64,000 nucleotides of DNA, from positions 17,435 through 81,434 of the forward strand of contig CAKRYY010000006.1 in NCBI GenBank assembly GCA_934432885.1, read 5' to 3'. The position numbers and the translations under genes were made by a program. This document shows positions 45,361 to 53,327 of the stretch, one piece after another. Under the pieces are notes generated by a model, which saw only the letters and a list, made by a program, of their open reading frames with translations, made no database searches and was not told where the DNA came from. How positions within the stretch are numbered: the first letter of the stretch is position 1; every line of letters begins with the position of its first letter. The DNA comes from an uncultured Lachnospiraceae bacterium (GTDB lineage: Bacteria; Bacillota; Clostridia; Lachnospirales; Lachnospiraceae).

Positions 45361-45378
45361 ATACAGAATTTTCTGTAT
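45361..45378. promoter_or_regulatory. 18-base palindrome upstream of citrate synthase
   Basis: ATACAGAA-TT-TTCTGTAT, 8-base perfect arms, about 73 bases before the citrate synthase ATG. A promoter TTGCCA-18-TATCAT lies further upstream. Candidate operator or a leader hairpin. Confidence 0.45.
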
Positions 45379-45450
45379 GCCTCGGTATTTACTATTCTAT
45401 ACGATTCGTTACCCGCAGATTCTTTTTTTCAGAAAGGTGGTATGTAGTAT

Positions 45451-46818
45451 ATGGACCACAATGTCTACTCAAAAATTACACCAGAAATTCAGGCATTGGC
45501 TAAATTCAGCCAAAATGCCGGAAATATTGACCCTTCGCTTTACACAAAATACAATGTAAAAAGAGGCCTTCGGGATGAAAACGGAAGAGGCGTTTTGACC
45601 GGTCTTACCCGAATCTCTGATGTACGCGCAACCAAAATCGTAAATGGCGAAACCGTGCCTGATCATGGCAGGCTTTTTTATCGTGGCTACGATGTCAAAG
45701 ACCTTGTTAACGGTTTTACCTCAGATAATCGTTTCGGTTATGAGGAGGTTACTTATCTTCTGCTCTTTGATAAACTGCCAGATGAAAAGGAATTGACTGC
45801 ATTTAAAGCAATGCTTGCCGATTACCGTTCCCTGCCGACACATTTTGTCAGAGATATTATCATGAAAGCGCCAAGCCGTGATATGATGAATACGCTTGCG
45901 CGCAGCGTGCTGACGCTCTATTCCTATGACGATTTCGCGGATGATACTTCCATCCCAAACGTCCTGCGTCAGTGTCTTGAACTTATCAGCCTGTTTCCCC
46001 TGCTCTCCATTTATGGTTATCAGGCCTATAATCACTATCATAACGGCGACAGTCTCTATGTACATCAGCCGCGTCCGGACCTTTCCACTGCGGAAAATAT
46101 CCTGCACATCTTAAGACCGGACAGCTCCTATACACCGCTTGAGGCTGAGCTTCTTGATATTGCGCTCGTCCTTCACATGGAGCACGGCGGAGGAAACAAC
46201 TCCTCATTTACAACCCACGTCATTTCCTCCACTATGACGGATACTTATTCTGTTATCGCTGCTGCTATCGGTTCCCTGAAGGGTCCCAGACATGGCGGCG
46301 CCAACATCAAGGTCGTTCAGATGTTTGATGATATGAAGGCATCCATATCCGACTGGACCGATGAGGATGAGGTTGCAGATTACTTAAAGCGTCTGCTTCA
46401 TAAAGAAGCCTTTGACCGTGCCGGTCTGATTTACGGTGTCGGACACGCAATCTATTCCAAGTCCGACCCACGTGCTGAGGTTTTCCGTAAATTTGTGGAA
46501 AGCCTGTCCGTTGAGAAAGGGCTTCACAAAGAATTTGCACTCTATTCCCTTGTCGAAAAGCTCGCTCCGGCAGTTATCGCAGGCGAGCGTAAGATGTTTA
46601 AGGGCGTCAGCATCAACGTGGATTTCTACTCCGGCTTTGTATACAGGATGCTCAATCTTCCACTTGAGCTCTATACACCGATTTTCGCCATCGCCCGTAT
46701 CGCAGGCTGGAGTGCACATAGACTGGAAGAGCTTGCAACCGGAGGAAAAATCATCCGTCCTGCCTATAAGACACTGTGTACAGAACAGACCTATATTCCA
46801 ATCGAAAAGCGTCCATAA
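45451..46818 (+). CDS. gltA: Citrate synthase
   Basis: 455 residues, the long clostridial form. Catalytic residues are in HMEHGGGNNSSFTTHVISST (His), GPRHGGANIKVV (His) and YGVGHAIYSKSDPRAEVF (with the Asp further on). It condenses acetyl-CoA with oxaloacetate. The start ATG is preceded by AGAAAGGTGG. No aconitase or isocitrate dehydrogenase is adjacent. The gene ends before dispersed repeat copy 2 and a bidirectional terminator. Confidence 0.93.
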   Translation: MDHNVYSKITPEIQALAKFSQNAGNIDPSLYTKYNVKRGLRDENGRGVLTGLTRISDVRATKIVNGETVPDHGRLFYRGYDVKDLVNGFTSDNRFGYEEVTYLLLFDKLPDEKELTAFKAMLADYRSLPTHFVRDIIMKAPSRDMMNTLARSVLTLYSYDDFADDTSIPNVLRQCLELISLFPLLSIYGYQAYNHYHNGDSLYVHQPRPDLSTAENILHILRPDSSYTPLEAELLDIALVLHMEHGGGNNSSFTTHVISSTMTDTYSVIAAAIGSLKGPRHGGANIKVVQMFDDMKASISDWTDEDEVADYLKRLLHKEAFDRAGLIYGVGHAIYSKSDPRAEVFRKFVESLSVEKGLHKEFALYSLVEKLAPAVIAGERKMFKGVSINVDFYSGFVYRMLNLPLELYTPIFAIARIAGWSAHRLEELATGGKIIRPAYKTLCTEQTYIPIEKRP

Positions 46819-46841
46819 TGCTCTGTATTTTTATCGCATTA

Positions 46842-46916
46842 AAAGAGAGTTTGCTCGCAAACTCTCTTCGTGCGAGCGGTGCCTGTGGGCAAACTTCATT
46901 TCCGTAGGCTGCGCAT
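46842..46916. repeat. Dispersed stem-loop element, copy 2
   Basis: Matches 15284-15359: GAGTTTG-CTCG-CAAACTC, GCGAGCGGTGCCTG, and GGCTGCGCAT are shared. It stands between citrate synthase and its terminator. Confidence 0.75.
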
Positions 46917-46931
46917 TTATGTTTTTTGTGC

Positions 46932-46972
46932 AAAAAAATATCCGGGATTTTAAAATCCCAGATATTTTTTTT
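46932..46972. terminator. Bidirectional terminator, citrate synthase / 113-aa protein gene
   Basis: Stem ATATC(C/T)GGGATTTTAAAATCCC(A/G)GATAT, with T runs on both strands. It overlaps the last codons and stop of the convergent gene at 46950. Confidence 0.8.
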
Positions 46973-47291
46973 GCGCTCTTACCGTAACAAATCCAAATGC
47001 CACGATTGCCACGAAAAATACAATTGTCAGTACAAGCTGAACCATTCCCAGTCCACCATACAGGTCATTGATGATTCCAACTCCCCCGCAGACGCAGGTA
47101 CAAACGCCAACCACGATTGTCTTTGCATACATGAACCGGATAAAACCCGGAATATCCTTCGCCGCTGAAAGGTCTGCATCCTTTCTTACCATGATTCCCT
47201 GCTTTAATTCTCCTGTCCGCTTCATCTGTACGGAAGCGTAAATCAGATATACGCCGCAGAAAGCAATAAATACATCTAATAGCAAGTCCAT
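46950..47291 (-). CDS. Hypothetical membrane protein (113 aa)
   Basis: 113 residues with three hydrophobic segments (near residues 4-20, 57-75 and 85-105). GELKQGIMVRKDADLSAAKD makes a short soluble loop. GAGG lies 8 bases before the ATG. It starts 23 bases after the thrC stop and may be cotranscribed. I do not recognise a named family. Confidence 0.7.
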   Translation of the reverse strand: MDLLLDVFIAFCGVYLIYASVQMKRTGELKQGIMVRKDADLSAAKDIPGFIRFMYAKTIVVGVCTCVCGGVGIINDLYGGLGMVQLVLTIVFFVAIVAFGFVTVRAQKKYLGF

Positions 47292-47314
47292 CTTTTTATC
47301 CTCTTTCGTTATTT

Positions 47315-48805
47315 TTATTTGATATTAAGAAATTTAACTACCATATCCGCCATCTGCTCTTTTTCACATATATTCTGATGAATAACAGGCGCTGTGCGGA
47401 TTTCTTCGATTGCCGGCGGTACCGCTACATTTGCAATTCTGGATAACTCATCTACCAGTGCGAAATCATCCATGCTGTCATATTTTGCATCAATGGCATT
47501 CATGACGCTGCGTGTAAACTTAAACGGACTCGCTGTTGAAGCAATAACGGTCTTTGTCTCATCCTTTGTCTCTTCCTTGTATTTTTCATATACGGAGGAA
47601 GCAACTGCTGTATGCGTATCCAGTACATAGCCTGTATTTTCATAAGACGCCTTTATACGCTTTGCGGTCTCCTCTTCAGACGCATAACCGCCATAAAAGG
47701 AAGCAAGGCGCTCCTGCATTTCCTTTGTAATGCTGTATCTGCCATCTGTGGAGAGCTGCTTCATCAATTCAGCCGTTGCTTTGGCATCCTCCCCTGTAAT
47801 CTGATAAATCAGGCGCTCCAAATTGCTCGAAATCAAAATATCCATAGACGGAGAGCTCGTCAGTACAAAGTCTCTGTTTCTGTCATAAGTTCCGGTCTTA
47901 AAGAAGTCAAATAATACTTTATTTTCATTGGAAGCGCAAATCAGTCTGTCAATCGGAAGTCCCATCTGCTTTGCATAATATGCCGCCAGAATATTTCCAA
48001 AATTTCCTGTCGGAACGACTACGTTAATCTTTTCATCCCTGCCAATGCGTCCTTCCTTTAACAGAGTCGCATAGGCATACACATAATAAACAATCTGCGG
48101 TACAAGCCTTCCGATATTGATGGAATTTGCTGAAGAAAACTGAAAACCATTTTCTGCAAGCTTTTCTTTCATCGTCTCATCTGCAAAAATTTTCTTTACG
48201 CCAGACTGCGCGTCGTCAAAATTCCCATGAATTCCTACAACAAAGGTATTTGCTCCCTTTTGTGTTACCATCTGCTTTTCCTGAATCGGGCTGACGCCGT
48301 CCTTCGGATAAAATACGATGATTTTTGTTCCCTCTACATCCGCAAAGCCAGCCAGTGCAGCCTTGCCGGTATCGCCTGAGGTCGCAGTCAAAATCACGAT
48401 TTCATTCTGAATCTGATTTTTCCTTGCTGCCGTCGTCATCAGGTGCGGCAGAATAGAAAGCGCCATATCCTTAAAAGCGATGGTCGCACCGTGAAACAGT
48501 TCCAGATAATATGCACCCTCTGATTCCACAAGCGGCGCAATCATCTCTGTATCAAATTTTTTATCATAAGCCTTCCGGATGCAGTCCTTTAATTCTTCTT
48601 CTGTAAAATCTGTCAGCAGCAGCTTCATAACCTCATAAGCCACCTCTGCATAATTCATCTGGGAAAGCTCCTCAAACGACTTATCAAGCGCAGGAATCCT
48701 CTCCGGCACAAATAAACCGCCATCGTCTGCAAGTCCCTTTAAAATTGCCTGTGAAGCAGTAATTGTCTCTTTTCCATCTCTCGTACTTTTGTATAAGATA
48801 TTCAT
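47315..48805 (-). CDS. thrC: Threonine synthase
   Basis: 496 residues, the long form. The N-terminal domain MNILYKSTRDGKETITASQA is followed by the PLP Lys in LFHGATIAFKDMALSILPHL near residue 115, ILTATSGDTGKAALAGFADV, and VVPTGNFGNILAAYYAKQMG. It turns O-phosphohomoserine into threonine. The ATG at 48805 has AAGGA about 7 bases before it; the 15-codon longer frame lacks a site. No T-box was seen upstream. Confidence 0.95.
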   Translation of the reverse strand: MNILYKSTRDGKETITASQAILKGLADDGGLFVPERIPALDKSFEELSQMNYAEVAYEVMKLLLTDFTEEELKDCIRKAYDKKFDTEMIAPLVESEGAYYLELFHGATIAFKDMALSILPHLMTTAARKNQIQNEIVILTATSGDTGKAALAGFADVEGTKIIVFYPKDGVSPIQEKQMVTQKGANTFVVGIHGNFDDAQSGVKKIFADETMKEKLAENGFQFSSANSINIGRLVPQIVYYVYAYATLLKEGRIGRDEKINVVVPTGNFGNILAAYYAKQMGLPIDRLICASNENKVLFDFFKTGTYDRNRDFVLTSSPSMDILISSNLERLIYQITGEDAKATAELMKQLSTDGRYSITKEMQERLASFYGGYASEEETAKRIKASYENTGYVLDTHTAVASSVYEKYKEETKDETKTVIASTASPFKFTRSVMNAIDAKYDSMDDFALVDELSRIANVAVPPAIEEIRTAPVIHQNICEKEQMADMVVKFLNIK

Positions 48806-48916
48806 AACCGTTTCCTTTCGCAGTCGTCTACTTTCCTTTTTACCGGACATCCCCGGTTAATTCAGTAGTATAGCACAAAGCATCAAAAGCCGCAACGGAA
48901 AAGAGGCAGGATGTCC

Positions 48917-49543
48917 CTATGCAAAAAATTCATGCCCGCCATACTGAAATAATCTTGTCAGATGGGAATCAAACCACTGCATCCTCTCCGGCGCCGCCGC
49001 CTTTCTGGACACAAAATAGAGAGCCCCTTCCGAATTATCTTCACCCGAAAGCGCCCTTTCCACCGCCTCTATTGTCTCTTCCGATATTTTCACACGGTAA
49101 TACCGCCCGTCCCTGACCGGAGAAAACTGAAATGTCCCCTTATTCTTTTGAAATACAACCCCCGCTATCGTATTCGGAAATGCGCCGCTTTTTACCCTGT
49201 TCAAGATAACATTTGCCACCAGCATACGTCCGTTTATATCTTCGCCGCCAGCCTCCGCTTCCACGATTCTGCACAAAATCTGAAAATCGTCCTCTGCCTC
49301 CGCAGACGGCTTAGGCCGCTGTAATATCTGATAGCCGATAATCCTCTGCCCACTTTCAACCTGCTCCATTTTCCCAACCAGACTGATGCTTCTTTCCTCA
49401 CTTACTTCCTCAGTCCTTTGAAAAAAAGCAGTTTCCGCCGCATAACGGTTTCTCTCCAACAGTCCAAGAGCACCGATGCAGACCACTACAATCAGATTGC
49501 CCAGTGCAAGCAGACAGCCATACTTCTTATAATCATAATACAT
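48917..49543 (-). CDS. Cell wall hydrolase, SleB-like, membrane-anchored
   Basis: 208 residues from the ATG at 49543. N-terminal hydrophobic anchor (LLALGNLIVVVCIGALGLL, ~9-27), then the SleB hydrolase domain: CRIVEAEAGGEDINGRMLVA with catalytic Glu, NVILNRVKSGAFPNTIAGVV and QFSPVRDG. It likely acts on cortex or cell-wall peptidoglycan. A sigmaE-like promoter upstream suggests mother-cell expression, as for CwlJ. The later of two ATGs fits the promoter and the site GGGTGA. Confidence 0.85.
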   Translation of the reverse strand: MYYDYKKYGCLLALGNLIVVVCIGALGLLERNRYAAETAFFQRTEEVSEERSISLVGKMEQVESGQRIIGYQILQRPKPSAEAEDDFQILCRIVEAEAGGEDINGRMLVANVILNRVKSGAFPNTIAGVVFQKNKGTFQFSPVRDGRYYRVKISEETIEAVERALSGEDNSEGALYFVSRKAAAPERMQWFDSHLTRLFQYGGHEFFA

Positions 49544-49561
49544 AATATCTTCACCCATATT

Positions 49562-49588
49562 ATTCTATGCGGACAAGACAGCTTGTAT
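49562..49588 (-). promoter_or_regulatory. SigmaE-like promoter for the sleB-like gene
   Basis: Minus strand ATA (49588-49586), 16-base spacer, CATAGAAT (49569-49562), against the sporulation sigmaE consensus ATA-N16-CATACAHT, one mismatch. A start about 7 bases on favours the ATG at 49543. Confidence 0.5.
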
Positions 49589-49687
49589 ACCATACTTCTG
49601 CATGCTAAAATATAAAGAGCTAGAAAGCAGCTCTTTGCGTGCTGATGCGCGCAGGCTTTCTCATTGTACCGTAAAAGGAGCCTTATT

Positions 49688-50476
49688 ATGCACACGCCCG
49701 GCGTTTATTCCGCGCAAAAAAAAGATGGCAGCACCTACTACCGCGCCTCCATTACCTTTCGTATGAAGCATATCAGTCTGGGAAGCTTTCCCACCAGCGA
49801 GCTTGCCGGTAGGGCATACAGGGACGCGCTTCTGCTTTTGGGTGATACCTCTCTCTCACTGGAAGATTATCATGAAGGCTATGCACTTCCCTTCGAAAAA
49901 TGGGTCTCTCTTACCAATTTCCGGGATAATGGTCTGTATATTGCAAATCCCATTTACATCCGTATCAAATATTTTGATTACTACTATGCACCCGATATTG
50001 TCTTAAAGTTTGACCTTGACGACCTCTTTTATTATTCTTCCCATAAGATTATGAAACGCGGCGATCGTTTTTTTGTCGCCGACTACGGCATGCAGACGGG
50101 AATCGCCTCCCGCTATGGTATCAAAAGCTATGCAGTATGCGGACGGGATTATCGTTTTGTAAACGGGGATTCTCTGGATTTCCGATATGAAAATATAGAA
50201 ATAAAAAACCGCTTTCATGGAGTAAAACAGCTTATCGGACGAAAGACAGGCTCCTATCAGGCAAAAATCCATGTAAACGGTTATTTTGTCATTGGCTATT
50301 ATAATACGGAAACTGAGGCGGCAATCGCCTATAATAAGGCCATTGATATTTTAAAAAAAGCCGGCGTCAAAAAGCAGTATGTCCCGAACTATCTGGAATC
50401 CATTTCGCCTGCCCTTTACGCCGACCTTTATAATACTATTTCCATTTCCAAAACTATTTTAAATTATCGTCCCTAG
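49688..50476 (+). CDS. AP2-like protein derived from an HNH-AP2 homing endonuclease
   Basis: 262 residues from the ATG at 49688, with AGGAG 7 bases before it. Two AP2-like units flank a middle part: residues ~5-50 (STYYRASITFRMKHISLGSF, ELAGRAYRDALLLL) and ~195-235 (GSYQAKIHVNGYFVIGYYNT, EAAIAYNKAIDILKK). The middle ends with YRFVNGDSLDFRYENIEI, which aligns with the HNH block DHIDGNPLDNRxENL, but the D-H pair is replaced by Arg-Phe, so cleavage should be lost. It is probably a domesticated DNA-binding protein. Genes on both sides are ordinary, with no intron visible. Confidence 0.75.
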   Translation: MHTPGVYSAQKKDGSTYYRASITFRMKHISLGSFPTSELAGRAYRDALLLLGDTSLSLEDYHEGYALPFEKWVSLTNFRDNGLYIANPIYIRIKYFDYYYAPDIVLKFDLDDLFYYSSHKIMKRGDRFFVADYGMQTGIASRYGIKSYAVCGRDYRFVNGDSLDFRYENIEIKNRFHGVKQLIGRKTGSYQAKIHVNGYFVIGYYNTETEAAIAYNKAIDILKKAGVKKQYVPNYLESISPALYADLYNTISISKTILNYRP

Positions 50477-50483
50477 AAGGTCT

Positions 50484-51074
50484 TTATAAAACACCCTTCG
50501 TAGACCAGACGCCCTCTATTCTGGGTTCCTTCATGGTAGCCGCATCCAGCGCCTTTGCAAATGCCTTAAAGGTGGCCTCTGCAATATGGTGGTTATTTTC
50601 ACCTGCTAGCTGCCGGATATGCAGATTCATCCCTGCCGCATAAGAAATCGCATAAAAGAACTCATGCACCATTTCCGTATCCATCTCTCCAATTTTGGGC
50701 GTCGTATAGGTTTCTTCAAAGCAAAGATATGGTCTGCCGGAAAGGTCGACTGCGCAGAGCACAAGCGCCTCATCCATCGGAAGAATCATACTGCCATAAC
50801 GCTTAATTGCCTGTTTATCCCCAAGCGCCTGACGAATTGCCTCTCCAAGCACAATCCCCACATCCTCTATTGTGTGATGGGAATCCACCTGTAAATCTCC
50901 CTTGCAGTCAAGCTCTAAATCAAACAGACCATGTCTGGCAAAGCCATCCAGCATGTGGTCAAAAAAACCAATCCCGGTTCTGGCGCTGCACCTTCCGCTG
51001 CCGTCAAGATTCAATGTCAGCGTAATCTGCGTTTCCTTTGTATTTCTTGTTACCGATGCTTTTCTAGGTTCCAT
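50484..51074 (-). CDS. hisB: Imidazoleglycerol-phosphate dehydratase
   Basis: 196 residues, the monofunctional form. Manganese-binding His lie in GIGFFDHMLDGFARHG, VDSHHTIEDVGIVLGEAI and ENNHHIAEATFKAFAKAL. It dehydrates imidazoleglycerol phosphate in histidine synthesis. No other his gene is in the window. Its stop is 7 bases from the stop of the AP2-like gene. Confidence 0.97.
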   Translation of the reverse strand: MEPRKASVTRNTKETQITLTLNLDGSGRCSARTGIGFFDHMLDGFARHGLFDLELDCKGDLQVDSHHTIEDVGIVLGEAIRQALGDKQAIKRYGSMILPMDEALVLCAVDLSGRPYLCFEETYTTPKIGEMDTEMVHEFFYAISYAAGMNLHIRQLAGENNHHIAEATFKAFAKALDAATMKEPRIEGVWSTKGVL

Positions 51075-51101
51075 TTTATGCCCTCTTTCTTTTTTGTTCC
51101 G

Positions 51102-52217
51102 CTATTTGGATTTATAGTCAATCAGACAGATGCTCAAGTCTGCCGGCTCCTCCATTCCGTCCATCTTTGCATTTTTTGTATATTCCCACATCGTAAACTT
51201 ATACGGATAATCCGGCGTATCCTGCTCCTGAGAAATCCAGATGTCATAACCGATAAGCTTTGAAAGGTCTACTCGTCGAATCAGCCATTCCTTATTTCCA
51301 TACAGGATAGTCTTATAGCCTGCCTGTCCTACTGCATCCAGAAATGTCATGGCAATCTCTGTCTTTTCATCTCTTGAAAGCCCCTGTACTCTGGCAGTGT
51401 CATTTTTGACATACTCCATGTCAAAGGCAACCGGATATACGATGGTAAAGCCCTGCAAGCCTTCAATCACACGGGCAGCCTCCTCTAATGCTTCCTCCTT
51501 TGTCACAGCCTGTGAAAAGAAGGTAACGCCTATATCCATGCCTGCCTCCGTCGCCTTTCTGACATTCTCATAGAACATCTCATCAGACATCAGATTGCCG
51601 CTTCCATAGCCGCGTGAGCCAATCCGAATCATGGCAAAATCCACGCCCGCTTTTTTCAATCTTCCAAAATTGATGTCTCCATCATCTTCATCCACGCTGA
51701 TGCCGACCTGCGACACCTTCTCACTGTCCTCATAATATTTCATGATAGGGAACTGATAAACAAGTCCGGAATAATCATAGGTATTCTTTGTCAGATATGG
51801 ATTGATGCTGACCCATTCCTCCGTTCCGTCCTCCGCAACCAGTCTGGTATGCTTTCCATCCTTAGAAGGGTCTTCTTCGACTTCCTTTTCCTTTTCTTCC
51901 TCTTTTTTCTTTTTTTCTTCCTGTGCACTCTCCGTTTCATCATACATGTGCCAAAAATCAAGGTCATCGCTCGTCAGCTTACTTCCTGATATGTAAGGGT
52001 CCGCTCCCTCCGCATAGCCTTGCTCCACCTGCATTTCTTCCGTGCTCTCTGATTCCTGCACCGCAGCTGCCGGGGTCGGCTGCTTCCCTTGCGAGGGTGT
52101 ACGGTTCATAAAAAATACTGCGCCTACCAGCGTTCCCACAAAAAGCAGCACACCCACCGTCATATAAATTAACGGCACGCCAGTGTTTTTATCATCAAAA
52201 TCATCCGATAATCTCAT
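51102..52217 (-). CDS. GH25 lysozyme-like membrane-anchored protein, altered catalytic motif
   Basis: 371 residues from the ATG at 52217 (AGG 8 bases before it). An N-terminal anchor (LIYMTVGVLLFVGTLVGAVF, ~17-36), a long Glu/Lys linker (near 100-125), and a GH25 domain from ~170. The first motif is GISVDEDDGDINF, where the family has GIDVSxxQGxIDW, so the first catalytic Asp is Ser. The second, YPVAFDMEYV, keeps Asp and Glu. It may still bind glycan or cleave weakly. A promoter lies at 52254-52282. Confidence 0.82.
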   Translation of the reverse strand: MRLSDDFDDKNTGVPLIYMTVGVLLFVGTLVGAVFFMNRTPSQGKQPTPAAAVQESESTEEMQVEQGYAEGADPYISGSKLTSDDLDFWHMYDETESAQEEKKKKEEEKEKEVEEDPSKDGKHTRLVAEDGTEEWVSINPYLTKNTYDYSGLVYQFPIMKYYEDSEKVSQVGISVDEDDGDINFGRLKKAGVDFAMIRIGSRGYGSGNLMSDEMFYENVRKATEAGMDIGVTFFSQAVTKEEALEEAARVIEGLQGFTIVYPVAFDMEYVKNDTARVQGLSRDEKTEIAMTFLDAVGQAGYKTILYGNKEWLIRRVDLSKLIGYDIWISQEQDTPDYPYKFTMWEYTKNAKMDGMEEPADLSICLIDYKSK

Positions 52218-52253
52218 GTCCATTTCCTTTATGCAATCTTCATTATATATGCT

Positions 52254-52282
52254 ATAATAACTTAATTATAAGTAAAATACAA
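52254..52282 (-). promoter_or_regulatory. SigmaA-type promoter for the GH25-like gene
   Basis: Minus strand TTGTAT (52282-52277), 17 bases, TATTAT (52259-52254). Confidence 0.55.
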
Positions 52283-52304
52283 GAAAATACGATTGAGGTA
52301 GATC

Positions 52305-53327
52305 ATGCAGACAAAGCTGTGCAAAACACTCTTTTCTCTTTTTTTCATACTTTTTTTAATCACATTGACAGGCTGTACGCCGCAGACTGAAGCCGTTTCC
52401 AAGACTGGCTTTTATTTTGACACCACTGCGACCATTACTCTGTATGAAAATGATGCTGCTGCAAGAGAAACTCTTTTTCAGGGCTGCTTTGCTCTGTGCA
52501 AGTCCTATGAAGAACTGCTCAGCCGTACCATTCCTGACAGTGACATCTGGAAAATTAACCATGCAAAAGGCGCTCCCGTCGTAGTATCCGAGGAGACTGC
52601 CACGCTGCTTACCCTCGCGCTTTCCTATTGCAGCGATACAAATGGCGCTGTAGATATTACCATTGCCCCACTTTCTTCACTGTGGGATTTTTCATCCGAA
52701 GATCTGGAAAATAAAGCAGAGCATACTATTCCTTCCGAAGAACAGCGAAAGGAGGCGCTGTCCCATGTGGATTACCGAAAGGTCATCGTAGATGGAAATA
52801 CCGTTACGCTCACAGACCCTGATGCCGCCATTGATCTTGGCTGTGTTGCAAAAGGCTTTATCGCTGACAGGCTTAAGGAATATCTGGTAAAAAATGACTG
52901 CAAAAGCGCTATTATCAATCTCGGCGGCAATATTGTCACTGTTGGCGCAAGACCCGATGGCACCCCCTTCCAAATTGGAATTCAAAATCCGGAGGGGGGA
53001 AATCCCATCGCCATTTTACCCATCACAGACGCATCCCTCGTCTCCTCTGGCACCTATCAACGCTGCTTTGAAAAAGACGGTATCCTGTATCATCATCTTT
53101 TAAACACCAAAACAGGAATGCCCATGCAAAATGGTCTGCGCTCCGTCACTATCCTTTCCGCTTCCTCTGCGGACGGAGATATGCTCAGTACCGCCTGCTT
53201 TCTGCTTGGGCTTACGGACGGCATGGCTTATGTCGAATCGCTCCCCGGCATTGAAGCCGTCTTTATAACAGAGGATCATATCCTGCATACAAGCTCCGGG
53301 CTTTCCTCTCTTCTGCAAACGCCGTAG
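52305..53327 (+). CDS. apbE: FAD:protein FMN transferase (ApbE)
   Basis: 340 residues. Lipoprotein signal with LTGC, Cys24 lipidated. Motifs: FYFDTTATITLYEND, VDITIAPLSSLWDFS near 115, DLGCVAKGFIADRLKEYL and AIINLGGNIVTVG near 190, HHLLNTKTGMPMQNGLRSVT near 265. It attaches FMN to Thr of Rnf/Nqr-type subunits and others outside the membrane. Its last 65 bases overlap the convergent AraC gene. Confidence 0.93.
   Translation: MQTKLCKTLFSLFFILFLITLTGCTPQTEAVSKTGFYFDTTATITLYENDAAARETLFQGCFALCKSYEELLSRTIPDSDIWKINHAKGAPVVVSEETATLLTLALSYCSDTNGAVDITIAPLSSLWDFSSEDLENKAEHTIPSEEQRKEALSHVDYRKVIVDGNTVTLTDPDAAIDLGCVAKGFIADRLKEYLVKNDCKSAIINLGGNIVTVGARPDGTPFQIGIQNPEGGNPIAILPITDASLVSSGTYQRCFEKDGILYHHLLNTKTGMPMQNGLRSVTILSASSADGDMLSTACFLLGLTDGMAYVESLPGIEAVFITEDHILHTSSGLSSLLQTP

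Noticed and set aside
45361..45378. CodY box at the citrate synthase palindrome
   Set aside because: The site shares AATTTTC but departs from the CodY consensus on both sides; kept only as an unassigned palindrome.
48806..48916. T-box or riboswitch ahead of thrC
   Set aside because: No GGTGGNACCGCG motif or terminator pair in the short gap.
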